64,000 nt of DNA from Lacticaseibacillus casei DSM 20011 = JCM 1134 = ATCC 393 (GCF_000829055.1 NZ_AP012544.1:2790001-2854000); one strand, 5' to 3'. Shown: positions 1 to 8,982, counted from the stretch's first letter. The notes: generated from the letters alone by a model not told the origin. Translations and numbers: made by a program.

Positions 1-1
1 G

Positions 2-250
2 TTAACCACACCGGCACGCGGTAAAGGCGTCATGCACAAATCCGTCAAGGCCATGGCAGACATCACCTTCCACGACTATCACCTGAACAAACTGATTATC
101 AACGCCACCGTCACCAATGACGCCAGCAACCATGTCGCCGAAAAAGCCGGTTTCCATCTGGACGGCATCCTGCGCCAAGAAGATCCGAATCCTCGTGGTG
201 GGTTCTTCGACGTGAATACATACTCGTTGCTACGCTCAGAATGGTCATAA
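2..250 (+). CDS. GNAT-family N-acetyltransferase, C-terminal part
   Basis: This is the C-terminal part (82 codons visible) of a GCN5-related acetyltransferase of the RimJ/RimL type, which transfers acetyl from acetyl-CoA to an amine such as a protein N-terminus. The reading frame is open to the left edge, so the start lies outside the window. The acetyl-CoA pyrophosphate-binding loop is visible as ARGKGVM, and the late motif NHVAEKAGFHLDGILR is typical of the RimL group. The stop at 248-250 abuts a degenerate parS-like palindrome. The substrate cannot be read from the fragment. Confidence 0.8.
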   Translation, partial: LTTPARGKGVMHKSVKAMADITFHDYHLNKLIINATVTNDASNHVAEKAGFHLDGILRQEDPNPRGGFFDVNTYSLLRSEWS

Positions 251-266
251 TGTTTCACGAGAAACA
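251..266. promoter_or_regulatory. degenerate parS-like site
   Basis: TGTTTCACGAGAAACA differs by one central base from the Spo0J/ParB consensus TGTTTCACGTGAAACA. It belongs to the same group as four further parS-like sites up to 7.4 kb. It begins directly after the GNAT stop codon. It could also be a short chance hairpin. Confidence 0.45.
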
Positions 267-383
267 TTTTTGTGGTCAGGTTGGTTTTCTTTAAAAAAGG
301 TTGAGCCACAATTCCGTCAGAACGTTAACAGTCTAATGAACTCCGAAAAACACAGAAAAGGTTTAGGCAATAAGTTCCGAGTC

Positions 384-552
384 GTGCCAAACTCCGCAAT
401 CTCCGGCCAGATGGTGCTGGAACGCTGTGACGGCGCTTTGAGCCAGAAAATCGCTGTCTCAAAGTCGCCTAACAACATCAGCGACAGAACCGGTCGCTGT
501 GTTGTTTGCACGGCTGAGCACCATCCGGCCTACGATTGCTCCGCTTTGGCAC
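384..552. repeat. nested inverted-repeat element, about 170 bp, non-coding
   Basis: Two imperfect arms of about 35 bp (384-418 and 517-552) enclose two further strong hairpins (432-469 and 471-506). The arms share GTGCCAAA, GCAATC, and GGCC(a/g)GATGGTGCT. No credible protein is encoded here although short open frames exist. The layout resembles a BIME- or MITE-like intergenic repeat. I cannot test its copy number. The rest of 267-694 holds nothing else but a terminator. Confidence 0.6.
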
Positions 553-593
553 TGGCATCTCAGTGTTCCTAACGAATTACTCCTAGGAAAGCA

Positions 594-635
594 AAAAGCA
601 AACGCACTCACAACCATTGGGGCGCGTTCGCTTTT
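594..635. terminator. bidirectional terminator
   Basis: The stem AAAAGC-A-AACGC pairs with GCGTT-C-GCTTTT and is flanked by A and T runs. It lies about 60 bp downstream of the minus-strand SpoIIM-like gene and is its likely transcription end. Confidence 0.55.
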
Positions 636-694
636 ATATCGTCGCTATGAATTATGACTCAACCACTCTTTAACACGTGTCAACCGCAATTAAG

Positions 695-1318
695 TCAATG
701 AACGATTAACCGTAAAAGCACCGGCGTAATGAAGCCTTCGATAATTGCCGCAAAAGCAATCACTGGCACCACGATGGCGACATACTGTACCGCAATGGCC
801 TTGGCATCCAGCGGCGACTTTTCATAGTGGGGATTGGCAAAAAATCGTTTGATCGATTGGCGTAACGCCTTGTTGACTTGCGCCGCCAGCGCCACAGCGA
901 CGATCATCGCGCTCATCTCAAAGATCCCATGTGGCAAAATGCCTAGCACAAACGCACCGAAAGCACCGCTGATGCCAAGTTTGGCCGCATAGATACCAAG
1001 AACCAGACCGACCGAAGCACACGTAACCACATACGAAATCCAGTATAAGAATGGAATTGGGATCATGCCCACTAGCATCATGGTGAACGTGACCCGCTCG
1101 TTGTTCAGCAGAATCGCCCAGAAAGCGTGCCAATTATCAGTCGCTCCAGGGAACTTAGCGGACAACCCGGTCATGAGGCCGCGGACAAAATGCGGATTCG
1201 ATTTCATGACGATATAACTTAACAGGCCCACCAAGATCGTCATCACGATGAAAATCAGCCAACCGATTAATAGATAATGTCCAATCACATTCAGGTGATA
1301 CTTCAGTCGTTCTTTCAT
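695..1318 (-). CDS. SpoIIM-like integral membrane protein
   Basis: This is a 208-residue polytopic membrane protein of the stage II sporulation protein M (DUF95) family. In non-spore-formers these are membrane proteins of unknown role, often linked to MoxR/DUF58 systems. Hydrophobic segments are visible near residues 14-35, 70-95, 100-125, 130-155 and 180-205, and the motif LGILPHGIFEMSAMIVA is a family hallmark. I place the start at the ATG beginning MKERLKYH, preceded by GGGGG; an upstream ATG adds 18 unlikely residues. The gene diverges from the MoxR operon, which fits a shared envelope function by inference. Confidence 0.75.
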   Translation of the reverse strand: MKERLKYHLNVIGHYLLIGWLIFIVMTILVGLLSYIVMKSNPHFVRGLMTGLSAKFPGATDNWHAFWAILLNNERVTFTMMLVGMIPIPFLYWISYVVTCASVGLVLGIYAAKLGISGAFGAFVLGILPHGIFEMSAMIVAVALAAQVNKALRQSIKRFFANPHYEKSPLDAKAIAVQYVAIVVPVIAFAAIIEGFITPVLLRLIVH

Positions 1319-1557
1319 TTGCTTGCCCCCACTCATTGGATGGTTACCGGCTATGGTCACAGTATACCGCAAGCAAAAATGTGTCGCTATTGAGAAGATT
1401 CTAGCGACAAAATGGCGCCCGCAGTATATCTGCTCGTCAACCGCGTACCAATCGGTGCCCGGTCTGCAACCGATATATTCATATTTTTTTATGACACGGC
1501 AGGAAACTTGCTGTTTGGTGCTTTTTCCTGAATAATGGCGGCATGGAGGAGATCACG

Positions 1558-2493
1558 ATGGAAATCAATGAAGCGCAATCAATCTTTTCGGCAGCGCAGC
1601 AACAAGTCGCGACCATTGTGGTTGGCAAGCCAATGCCGATCAAGCTGGCCTTTACGGCTTTATTAGCCAACGGCCACGTCTTATTTGAAGATATTCCCGG
1701 CGTCGGCAAGACTACCTTAGTACAGGCGATCGCCAAAACGCTGGCAATGCCTTTTTCCCGGATTCAATTCACGCCGGATATGTTGCCTAGCGATGTTCTC
1801 GGAACGTCCATTTTCAACCGCGCTACGAATGCATTTGAATTTCAGCGCGGTCCGATTTTTACCAGCATCTTGCTGGCTGACGAAATCAATCGCGCTACCC
1901 CACGCACTCAGGCGGCTTTATTGGAAGCGATGGGTGAACGCCGCGTCACCACCGACGGGCACACTTACTCATTGTCGCCTGATTTCTTTGTCATGGCCAC
2001 GGAAAACCCGACTGACTATGCGGGAACCTATCCCTTGCCTGAAGCGCAACTGGATCGGTTTATGTTGCGACTGTCGCTTGGCTATCCCGATGCCACTGCT
2101 GAAAAAAGTTTACTTCTAAGCCCGGACCGGCAAATCATGATTGCCGCCTTGAAACCACGACTTGATCCCGCCACTTTAGCAGCGAGCAAAAAGCTTGTCA
2201 CAACCATCACCGTGACCGATGCGATTGCCAATTATGTTCTTGCACTTGTCGAAGCGACCCGGACAGACCAACGGATTCGTTTAGGCATTAGCCCACGTGG
2301 CGGCATTGCGCTGGTAAGTGCCGCGAAAGCCTTCGCTATGCTCAACGGCCGCAGTTACGTGACCCCTGAAGATATTCAGACATTAACAATCCCTGTCTTT
2401 GGGCACCGCTTGATCATGAAAGATCCAACTTCTTCGTCAACTGAGATTCTAACTGACATTCTGCAACGCATCGCCGCACCAGTCCGGGGGTGA
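1558..2493 (+). CDS. MoxR-family AAA+ ATPase
   Basis: This is a 311-residue MoxR-type AAA_3 ATPase, a cytoplasmic chaperone-like enzyme thought to remodel or activate partner proteins, usually DUF58 and VWA proteins. The Walker A loop PGVGKTTL is near residues 46-53, the Walker B region LLADEINRA follows, and the sensor segment ATENPTDYAGTYPLPEAQLDRF is split-typical of MoxR. The start ATG at 1558 has GGAGGAG eight bases upstream; an earlier in-frame start lacks a site. It is the first gene of a three-gene operon, with six bases to the DUF58 gene. Family membership is clear; the client is unknown. Confidence 0.88.
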   Translation: MEINEAQSIFSAAQQQVATIVVGKPMPIKLAFTALLANGHVLFEDIPGVGKTTLVQAIAKTLAMPFSRIQFTPDMLPSDVLGTSIFNRATNAFEFQRGPIFTSILLADEINRATPRTQAALLEAMGERRVTTDGHTYSLSPDFFVMATENPTDYAGTYPLPEAQLDRFMLRLSLGYPDATAEKSLLLSPDRQIMIAALKPRLDPATLAASKKLVTTITVTDAIANYVLALVEATRTDQRIRLGISPRGGIALVSAAKAFAMLNGRSYVTPEDIQTLTIPVFGHRLIMKDPTSSSTEILTDILQRIAAPVRG

Positions 2494-2499
2494 TACCAC

Positions 2500-3492
2500 A
2501 TGCATTGGCGCAATTTTTATATAAATAGTGCACTTGTCGTCTTGCTCAGCCTGCTCGTCGGTTTCGGAATGACGTTTAGCTCACCGACCAGCTGGTTTGT
2601 GAGTGAATTTGCCTTGATGCTCCTCCTGCTGCTCGCACTGCCACTGCTTTGGCCGATGCGTGGACATCTGCGCTTCACGCCTAATCAGACAACAATGATC
2701 GCCGAGCGCCCGACCATGCGCCACTTGACGCTAACAAAAGGCAGATGGCTGCCCAACTTATTTTTACTAGATGCTGCCAAAACCAGCACCTGGCATCTGC
2801 CGGTTGGTCAACGCACCGCCAAAGTTACCTTGCAGTTGCCACGTGGCGTCTATGATCAGCTACCCTTCACCGTGACTGTCACCGACTTTTTCGGCTGGTT
2901 CCGCAAAACCCTCCCCATGCAACTCACAACCCCGATAACAGTTGGTCCGGTTCGCCAGCCCGAGACTGCTGCCAAAATTGCCACGGATTTTTCACAAAAA
3001 ATGGCGGCATCTGACGCTGGTCTACCCAGCGACCGGATTAAAAATTTCCGCGAATATTTCCCGGGTGATAATATCCAACAAATCGCATGGAAAATTAGCG
3101 CTCACGCAGATTCATTGATTGTTAATGATGATGAGTATGAAGGCCAAACCGCTTGGACGCTGTTGCTGGTAGTAACGCCTTCGCTGCCACTTGAATCGGC
3201 CTTGAGCCTTTTTGCGAGTTTGCTGGATACCGGCATTTTCAGTGGTGACGGCTACTTGCTGGATCAGCGGCTAACCCGTATCCCCCGCGGCCAACAAGAT
3301 GCGCTACTAGCGGGCTTCCATCCTGAAGGCGTCGCTAATCCCGCGGCTTTACCCGACTTGGCATCGCCACAACATCATCGAGCTTATCTAGTGCTAGCAA
3401 CAGATTCAGCTACAGCAAAGCCATTTTTGCAGGCGCTCTCTCCAGCTGCCGTTACTTTGCTTTCCTTGTCAGGAGGTGGCGAGAATGCCTAA
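2500..3492 (+). CDS. DUF58-domain protein
   Basis: This is a 330-residue protein with two N-terminal membrane segments (about residues 5-28 and 32-50) followed by a soluble part. The DUF58 signature is present around residues 190-215 as FPGDNIQQIAWKISAHADSL with LIVNDDEYE just after. DUF58 proteins sit beside MoxR ATPases and transglutaminases in conserved operons. They contain a degenerate VWA-like fold and act at the membrane, but their exact job is not established. The gene follows moxR by six bases and overlaps the next start by eight, so the three are translationally coupled. Confidence 0.85.
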   Translation: MHWRNFYINSALVVLLSLLVGFGMTFSSPTSWFVSEFALMLLLLLALPLLWPMRGHLRFTPNQTTMIAERPTMRHLTLTKGRWLPNLFLLDAAKTSTWHLPVGQRTAKVTLQLPRGVYDQLPFTVTVTDFFGWFRKTLPMQLTTPITVGPVRQPETAAKIATDFSQKMAASDAGLPSDRIKNFREYFPGDNIQQIAWKISAHADSLIVNDDEYEGQTAWTLLLVVTPSLPLESALSLFASLLDTGIFSGDGYLLDQRLTRIPRGQQDALLAGFHPEGVANPAALPDLASPQHHRAYLVLATDSATAKPFLQALSPAAVTLLSLSGGGENA

Positions 3493-5644
3493 GTGGTTGC
3501 AGCGACTCATCATGGTTTTATTGACATGGTGGCTCTTATTTCTTTTTTTGCAGCCATTTGCCGATATCAATCCGATCGGCCACCCGCACGCACTGGTGGT
3601 TTATGTCATCGGCATTAGCCTCATCCTTTATGTCGCCACGTTCTGGCCGCGATGGTGGCCTTTGTGGGGTGTCATGACAGTAGCTGCCATGATTGGCGGG
3701 CTTTGGGCCATTGTGCCGCTAAAACAGCCATTTGACCTCTCCTGGTTCACCACCTATCTACAGACTTTTTCCGCGGCGACCTCAAAGTTTTTACGTGTCG
3801 GTGGTGTCGACGTACCGACTGTGCTTAGCATGACGCTGATTATTACTTTAGTAGCATTTCTCCTGCTTTTGACAGTTGTCGTCCGGTTTTATCCCGGCGC
3901 CATTGCGATTGTGCTCAGCTATTTACTAGCCGTTCATATTTTTAACGGCAATGATCTCACGGCACAATTCATTCAACTCGCGGTACTCACTGGCTTGATG
4001 GCGATGCTGCATCTGTATGGCAATCATTGGTGGCCGCTTTTAATTGGCTGCACACTTATCAGCGGGGTCACGCTCGGCTTGGCATGGCTGTCTTCAGCAA
4101 CCCACTTGAATGAACAATTAGCCAACATGTCCGTTCCATTTCGTGACCGTTTAAATCAGCGGGGATTCTACGCAGGCATTCAAACTTACGTCAACGGCCC
4201 CGGCCGAACCGGCTATACGGAAAACAGTCGCGTGTTAGGCGGTCCGGTTTATGACGATCCCACGCCCGTTTTTACGGCTACTAGCGCCGATGCCAGTTAC
4301 TATCGCGTGGCGGTTGATGCTGCATACACCGGCACCGGTTGGCAACCTGGCGTCGATCAAAGTCAGACCGTGCCGCTGGATGGCGCCATCATGCGCGATC
4401 CAAATGCTTCGGTTGACTATGGTCCTGCCCAAAGTACAACCTTGACCTTCAACGGCAGCAAATCATTTTTACCGCTTCCTTATGGGCAACTGACGTTCAC
4501 AGGCGGTCAACCCGATCCCACGACCGACTTCCTGCTCAATGCTGCCACCCGCCGCGTCAGCACGACAAATCAAGCTTCTTTTCAACGCTTAGACATTCAG
4601 GTGCAGGCAAAACAAATCACGGCCGCACAATTAACCGCTGCAACCAGCAGTCGCCAGCAAGTTGGCAGCCGCTACCTGCAATTACCATCAACTCTGCCGA
4701 AACGTGTGAAGCAACTGGCCGAAAAAATCACGGCCAAGGCCTCGACACCTTATGAAAAAGTGCTCGCGATTCAAAACTATCTCAAATCCCACCCTCGCTT
4801 CACTTACTCCAAAACCGATGCGCAGCGGACACCACCCGGTCACGATTATGTCGATTACTTTCTTTTTGATTCCCCAATCGGCTACTGTGATAATTTCTCC
4901 TCGGCAATGGTCGTGCTATGTCGCAGCATCGGCTTGCCTGCTCGATGGGCCAAAGGATTTGATACCGGAACTTTTATTGGCGGATCAGGCCAACACAAAC
5001 AATATGTAATCCGCAACAGCAACGCTCACTCATGGCCCGAGGTTTACTTCACCAATTTAGGTTGGCTGCCATTCGAACCGACCCCCGGCTTTAATGATCC
5101 CGCAACGCCAGAAGAAAATATGTCTTCTTCATCCGCTAACAACAGCGTCGCTAATAGCATGCCGTCATCATCAAGTGTGGCTTCGTCCACCTCTGTATCA
5201 CGTACACCATCCACTGGTTCAGCATCCTCCGCGAAAACGCCTTCTCGCCCGTCTCTCAGCAACGTCTCTTGGGTCGGTATTTTGCTCCTTATCGTCATTT
5301 TGTTACTGATCGCACTTTCATTCTGGCAACTCCCAGCGCTTGTCGCCTGGCTCATTGGCATTGGACTTACGGCAACCAACTTCCCGCGCCGCTATCGGCT
5401 ATTGCTTTGGAGCTTGCGGCGAATTCAGCATCGTCCTGTCAGCCAAACTTTAACAGCATATGCCACACTCATTGATACACGCCTAGGCAAACAGACCAAT
5501 ATGTCCGCCCTAACCCAAGCTTACGAACAAATGATCTTCGGCAAAATGACAGTAAATCCGGAGAATTTAGCCTCCCTTCTAGGAGCGCTCCGTCGGCAAC
5601 TCATCGCTTACACGCAGAAAAAGTTTCACGTGAAACGTCATTAA
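3485..5644 (+). CDS. membrane-anchored transglutaminase-like protein
   Basis: This 719-residue protein has an N-terminal block of about six membrane segments (residues 10-230), an extracellular DUF3488-like region, a transglutaminase core, a Ser/Thr-rich linker near residues 545-590, one more membrane helix, and a C-terminal DUF4129-like tail. The catalytic triad is visible: Cys in GYCDNFSSAM (about residue 468), His in NAHSWPEVYF (about 515), and the acidic residue in GWLPFEPTPGF. It probably cleaves or cross-links peptides at the cell surface. The ATG at 3485 follows AGGAGG by eight bases and overlaps the DUF58 gene. A parS site lies inside the last codons. Confidence 0.85.
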   Translation: MPKWLQRLIMVLLTWWLLFLFLQPFADINPIGHPHALVVYVIGISLILYVATFWPRWWPLWGVMTVAAMIGGLWAIVPLKQPFDLSWFTTYLQTFSAATSKFLRVGGVDVPTVLSMTLIITLVAFLLLLTVVVRFYPGAIAIVLSYLLAVHIFNGNDLTAQFIQLAVLTGLMAMLHLYGNHWWPLLIGCTLISGVTLGLAWLSSATHLNEQLANMSVPFRDRLNQRGFYAGIQTYVNGPGRTGYTENSRVLGGPVYDDPTPVFTATSADASYYRVAVDAAYTGTGWQPGVDQSQTVPLDGAIMRDPNASVDYGPAQSTTLTFNGSKSFLPLPYGQLTFTGGQPDPTTDFLLNAATRRVSTTNQASFQRLDIQVQAKQITAAQLTAATSSRQQVGSRYLQLPSTLPKRVKQLAEKITAKASTPYEKVLAIQNYLKSHPRFTYSKTDAQRTPPGHDYVDYFLFDSPIGYCDNFSSAMVVLCRSIGLPARWAKGFDTGTFIGGSGQHKQYVIRNSNAHSWPEVYFTNLGWLPFEPTPGFNDPATPEENMSSSSANNSVANSMPSSSSVASSTSVSRTPSTGSASSAKTPSRPSLSNVSWVGILLLIVILLLIALSFWQLPALVAWLIGIGLTATNFPRRYRLLLWSLRRIQHRPVSQTLTAYATLIDTRLGKQTNMSALTQAYEQMIFGKMTVNPENLASLLGALRRQLIAYTQKKFHVKRH
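5622..5637. promoter_or_regulatory. parS site (perfect 14-bp core)
   Basis: AGTTTCACGTGAAACG contains the perfect Spo0J/ParB palindrome GTTTCACGTGAAAC. It is embedded in the last codons of the transglutaminase gene, as is common for chromosomal parS. It is the best match of five sites in the first 7.4 kb. Confidence 0.8.
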
Positions 5645-5663
5645 CCTCATGAATCATTTTATG

Positions 5664-5679
5664 TGTTCCACGTGAAACT
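5664..5679. promoter_or_regulatory. parS-like site
   Basis: TGTTCCACGTGAAACT has one mismatch in the left arm of the parS core. It lies 42 bp from the perfect site, which suggests a ParB loading or spreading cluster. Confidence 0.6.
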
Positions 5680-5883
5680 GATCAAAACATGTCAACCCCG
5701 TAAAATTTTGCGCAAAACAATCACGTCTTCTGTTTCGCCGCTAGCTACTGATTCCTTGGTTTTGTTTCTAAGCTGTTTCCAGATAGTTTATTTTACATGT
5801 TTCTACCCGAATTTAAGCACCAACGCTTCCCGATTTGTGAAATAAGTTATGCATTGCTTAAGCGCTTCCTTAACGTTACACCG

Positions 5884-5899
5884 ATTTTCACGTGAAACA
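5884..5899. promoter_or_regulatory. parS-like site
   Basis: ATTTTCACGTGAAACA keeps the CACGTG centre and a full right arm, with one core mismatch. It lies in the untranslated stretch before the glycosyltransferase gene. Confidence 0.5.
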
Positions 5900-5995
5900 A
5901 AACACGAACGATTAATCCAACTTTCATGGTCCCCCCTTTTTCGACAAGCACACCTTGCGCTAACCCCTGATGTATCAACCTTGCAGCGAAAAAAC

Positions 5996-6025
5996 TTGCA
6001 CTTACTAATAAAAAGCGCGTATGAT
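5996..6025 (+). promoter_or_regulatory. promoter of the glycosyltransferase gene
   Basis: TTGCAC at 5996-6001 and TATGAT at 6020-6025 are separated by 18 bp. Transcription from here would give a leader of about 140 nt containing several hairpins before the start codon at 6175. The rest of 5645-6174 holds only the parS-like sites. Confidence 0.45.
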
Positions 6026-6137
6026 AATATAAACAGTTTTGAATATCCTTTAAAAAGCTGTTCTGACCCCGCTACTATTTTTAGTAGTCGTGCCACTTCG
6101 ACTGGACGCTGCAGTCAGCTCGTAACGTACTCAGAAG

Positions 6138-6177
6138 AAAGGGGGGAGCCGCTGATCGTTAGCGGCGAACACTTATG
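6138..6177 (+). promoter_or_regulatory. ribosome binding site with hairpin in the spacer
   Basis: AAAGGGGGGA ends at 6147, 27 bases before the ATG, too far for normal initiation. The spacer holds GCCGCT (6148-6153) and AGCGGC (6161-6166), a perfect 6-bp stem with a 7-nt loop. Folding removes 19 nt and leaves an effective spacing of about 8 nt. This decides the start at 6175 and implies structure-dependent translation. Confidence 0.5.
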
Positions 6178-7284
6178 AAAGTTATGATCGTTCTTGAAAA
6201 CATCGTGATGGATGGCGTTAAACGCGCTTCAACGGTTTTAGGTAATGATCTCGTTAAACAGTATGACGTCAGTTTCTACACATTGGCGGATGCACCTGCC
6301 TATTTTGACTTGGACGCGCCTTTGATTATTGCCCGGCGCCCAACTGATCCTAAGTTGCTGAACTTTTTTGGCAGTGACCCTTATACCCATTACCAGGAAC
6401 AAATCGAGGATCTCATCGCCACGATTCGCGACCAGCATTTCCAAACTGTCATCTTGCCTGCAGGTTTGACCACTAGTTTTGCACCGCTGATTAAACGGGC
6501 TTTGCCGGATGTGAATCTGATTGGCTGGATGCACAACAACTATGCTACTTACATGGAAGATTACTACGTCCAGATGCAAGCCGAGTTTGAAGGTGGTCTT
6601 CAAGCTGTCGACACACTGGTGACCTTGACCGAAAGCGATTTGAACTCATACAAACGCTTCAATCCGCGAACCGTTAAAATCTACAATCCCCTCACCTTAG
6701 TGCCAACTGGTGAGGCGGACCTCGATGCCCACCGGATTGCGTTCACCGGCCGCATCGCCATCGCCCACAAAGGTATCGACTTCCTGTTGGAGGCCGCCGC
6801 ATCTTTACCTGACGATTGGAAAATCGCCATTGCCGGTGGCGGTACCGATGAAGACATGAAAAACTTTTATGATCTGATCGATTACTTCCATGTGAGCGAT
6901 AAACTCATTTATCAGGGACCGTTAAAGGACCAAGCGCTTCGAGATCACTATCGCGCCGCCTCCATTTTCGTTTCAACCTCACGTTGGGAAGGCATGCCGC
7001 TTGTTATTGGTGAAGCCATGGCCTCTGGACTTCCGGTCGTTGCCATGGAAAACACCGGCTCACGTGAGTACCTCGGCAACAATCAATACGGGCTGCTCAC
7101 CAAAGCCCAGGATGTTCCTGACTTTGTTGCCAATCTCAAAAAAATGATGGCACAACCAGAGCTGCGTCAGCACTACGCTCATCAAAGCCTAGAACGTGCC
7201 AGTCATTTTAGCCCGGAAAACATTGTGTCGCAATGGATGCCAATTATTGAACACCAGCCAACCAGAACCAAGGTTGCCGGCTAA
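6175..7284 (+). CDS. glycosyltransferase family 4/1 (GT-B fold)
   Basis: This 369-residue protein is a retaining GT-B glycosyltransferase that moves a sugar from a nucleotide donor to a lipid or glycan acceptor, presumably for cell-wall or exopolysaccharide synthesis. The C-terminal domain carries the GT4 signature SRWEGMPLVIGEAMASGLPV (about residues 265-285) with the two glutamates of the E-x7-E motif, and a nucleotide-binding stretch FTGRIAIAHKGIDFL. The N-terminus MKVMIVLENIVMDGVKRAS is typical of the family. The gene stands alone between its own promoter and a strong terminator. Donor and acceptor cannot be inferred. Confidence 0.85.
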   Translation: MKVMIVLENIVMDGVKRASTVLGNDLVKQYDVSFYTLADAPAYFDLDAPLIIARRPTDPKLLNFFGSDPYTHYQEQIEDLIATIRDQHFQTVILPAGLTTSFAPLIKRALPDVNLIGWMHNNYATYMEDYYVQMQAEFEGGLQAVDTLVTLTESDLNSYKRFNPRTVKIYNPLTLVPTGEADLDAHRIAFTGRIAIAHKGIDFLLEAAASLPDDWKIAIAGGGTDEDMKNFYDLIDYFHVSDKLIYQGPLKDQALRDHYRAASIFVSTSRWEGMPLVIGEAMASGLPVVAMENTGSREYLGNNQYGLLTKAQDVPDFVANLKKMMAQPELRQHYAHQSLERASHFSPENIVSQWMPIIEHQPTRTKVAG

Positions 7285-7313
7285 TACTTGCCAGAAATTG
7301 CCTATGACGACAT

Positions 7314-7355
7314 AAAAAAGACGCTTGCGGTAAAAATACCGTATGCGTCTTTTTG
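7314..7355 (+). terminator. rho-independent terminator after the glycosyltransferase gene
   Basis: AAAAAGACGC pairs with GCGTCTTTTT around an inner GGTA/TACC stem, and a T run follows. It closes the glycosyltransferase transcript. Confidence 0.85.
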
Positions 7356-7392
7356 ATTTGTCCGGTAACTAACCGCGACCACTTGTGTACCG

Positions 7393-7408
7393 TGTTCCAC
7401 GTGAAACG
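7393..7408. promoter_or_regulatory. parS-like site
   Basis: TGTTCCACGTGAAACG has one mismatch in the left arm of the parS core, the same substitution as the site at 5664. It lies between the two converging genes ending at 7284 and 7448. Confidence 0.6.
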
Positions 7409-7447
7409 CCAACTCACACACATAAGGTTCCCCCAGAACCGTCCACC

Positions 7448-8842
7448 TCAGCGCTTCTCCCCAGCAGCCTCCTTCTGAACCGGCTCTTCTTTGGTCATCA
7501 CAGACGGTGAAAAGAGATGGGCAATCAACGTATCAGGTAACTGATGCTGCCGTCTAAGCAGTTCCGGAATCGCCACATGTTTTTCAAGACTGGTTTTGAC
7601 AAGTTTTGTGGTGGCTTCATAGCCTAAGTATGGGCTTAAAATCGTGGCACTAATCGCGGAATGCTCAACATTTGCAGCACACTGCTGTTGGTTGACTGTT
7701 AAGCCAGTCACACAGTTGGTGGTTAGCGTATCGATGCCGCGCGCCAAGTACCGCTCTCCCTGCAACAAATCGCGGAAAATAATCGGTTCAAAGGCATTCA
7801 ATTCCAGTTGTCCTGCCTCGGCAGCCATGCTGATCGTTAAGTCCTGTCCAATGACCTGAAAAGCGATTTGATTGACCACTTCAGGAATCACCGGATTAAC
7901 CTTCCCTGGCATAATCGAGGAGCCCGCCTGTTTGGCTGGCAGATGGAGCTCGTTCAACCCAGCCTGGGGACCACTGCTCAATAAGCGCAAATCGTTGGCA
8001 AACTTCGACAAATCAGTCGCTAAACCTTTCATCGCACCGGAAAAAGCAACCAAAACATCGCAATTCTGCGTTGCATCAACCAAGTCATCCGCTTGCTCAA
8101 GGTTTAAATCAATCAAACGATTGACTTGCCGAACAATGTGTTCCCGATAATACGGCGAAGCATTTAACCCGGTACCTATTGCAGTCCCACCTAAGTTGAC
8201 AACCCGCAAATCATCAGCTGCTCGTGTCAACCGCACCTGATCGCGCTGAAACAAATGCGCAAATGCCTGGAAAGTATGGCCAAATGTTGTCGGAACCGCA
8301 TCTTGCAACTGGGTACGCCCGACTTTGACAACATCAGCAAATTCATCAGCTTTAGCCAGCAGTGATTTCACTAAAAATGTCAACGCCTGCTGCAACGGCG
8401 GCAATGCTTGCAAAGCCGCCATTTTCCCGGCTGTCGGATCAGTGTCATTCGTCGACTGGCACTTATTGACGTCATCATTAGGATGCACCCGGTCGGTCGT
8501 GTGACGGCTCGCCAGATTGGCAATGACCTCGTTCACATTCATATTCACCGATGTCCCTGCACTCCCCTGAATAGCCGGGGCAACCAACGCATCGTTGTGT
8601 TCCCCCATCAATAGACTATTGCACGCCGCAGCAATCGCCTTGGCTTTCGATGCCGTCAGCGTCCCAGCTGCCGCATTGACTTGAGCCGCGGCCTTTTTAA
8701 TGATAATCAAGCTCTTGAAAAGTAACGGATCAGTCCGTTCATGACTAATCGGAAAATTCGCCAGTGCGCGGGTGGTGTGGATCCCGTACAAGACATCCTC
8801 GTCTACTGCCAACTTGCCAATACAATCTTCCTCGATACGCAT
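7448..8842 (-). CDS. aspA: aspartate ammonia-lyase (aspartase/fumarase superfamily)
   Basis: This 464-residue enzyme belongs to the aspartase/fumarase superfamily and most likely deaminates L-aspartate to fumarate and ammonia in the cytoplasm. The superfamily signature GSSIMPGKVNPV is present near residues 310-321, along with the conserved blocks SQTND-like CQSTNDTDPTA, VGRTQLQDAVP and GTAIGTGLNASPYY. The last block and the EAGQLELNAFEP stretch resemble aspartases more than fumarases, but a class II fumarase is the alternative. The ATG at 8842 has GGGAG seven bases upstream; an earlier in-frame start is less likely. It is transcribed alone. Confidence 0.8.
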   Translation of the reverse strand: MRIEEDCIGKLAVDEDVLYGIHTTRALANFPISHERTDPLLFKSLIIIKKAAAQVNAAAGTLTASKAKAIAAACNSLLMGEHNDALVAPAIQGSAGTSVNMNVNEVIANLASRHTTDRVHPNDDVNKCQSTNDTDPTAGKMAALQALPPLQQALTFLVKSLLAKADEFADVVKVGRTQLQDAVPTTFGHTFQAFAHLFQRDQVRLTRAADDLRVVNLGGTAIGTGLNASPYYREHIVRQVNRLIDLNLEQADDLVDATQNCDVLVAFSGAMKGLATDLSKFANDLRLLSSGPQAGLNELHLPAKQAGSSIMPGKVNPVIPEVVNQIAFQVIGQDLTISMAAEAGQLELNAFEPIIFRDLLQGERYLARGIDTLTTNCVTGLTVNQQQCAANVEHSAISATILSPYLGYEATTKLVKTSLEKHVAIPELLRRQHQLPDTLIAHLFSPSVMTKEEPVQKEAAGEKR

Positions 8843-8982
8843 TGTGAACTCCCTTTCATATACCAATATTTACGTTATCAGTATATGCGTGTCACAACGC
8901 GCGTCAACGTTTAGTGTCAGGTAGTCTGACAAAGGCGGTAAAAAGTATACCAATGTTTTAAAAATTGCCATAAATTTCATGG

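Noticed and set aside
270..572. Plus-strand open frame of 100 codons
   Set aside because: It covers the nested inverted repeat, has no ribosome site and no protein-like pattern.
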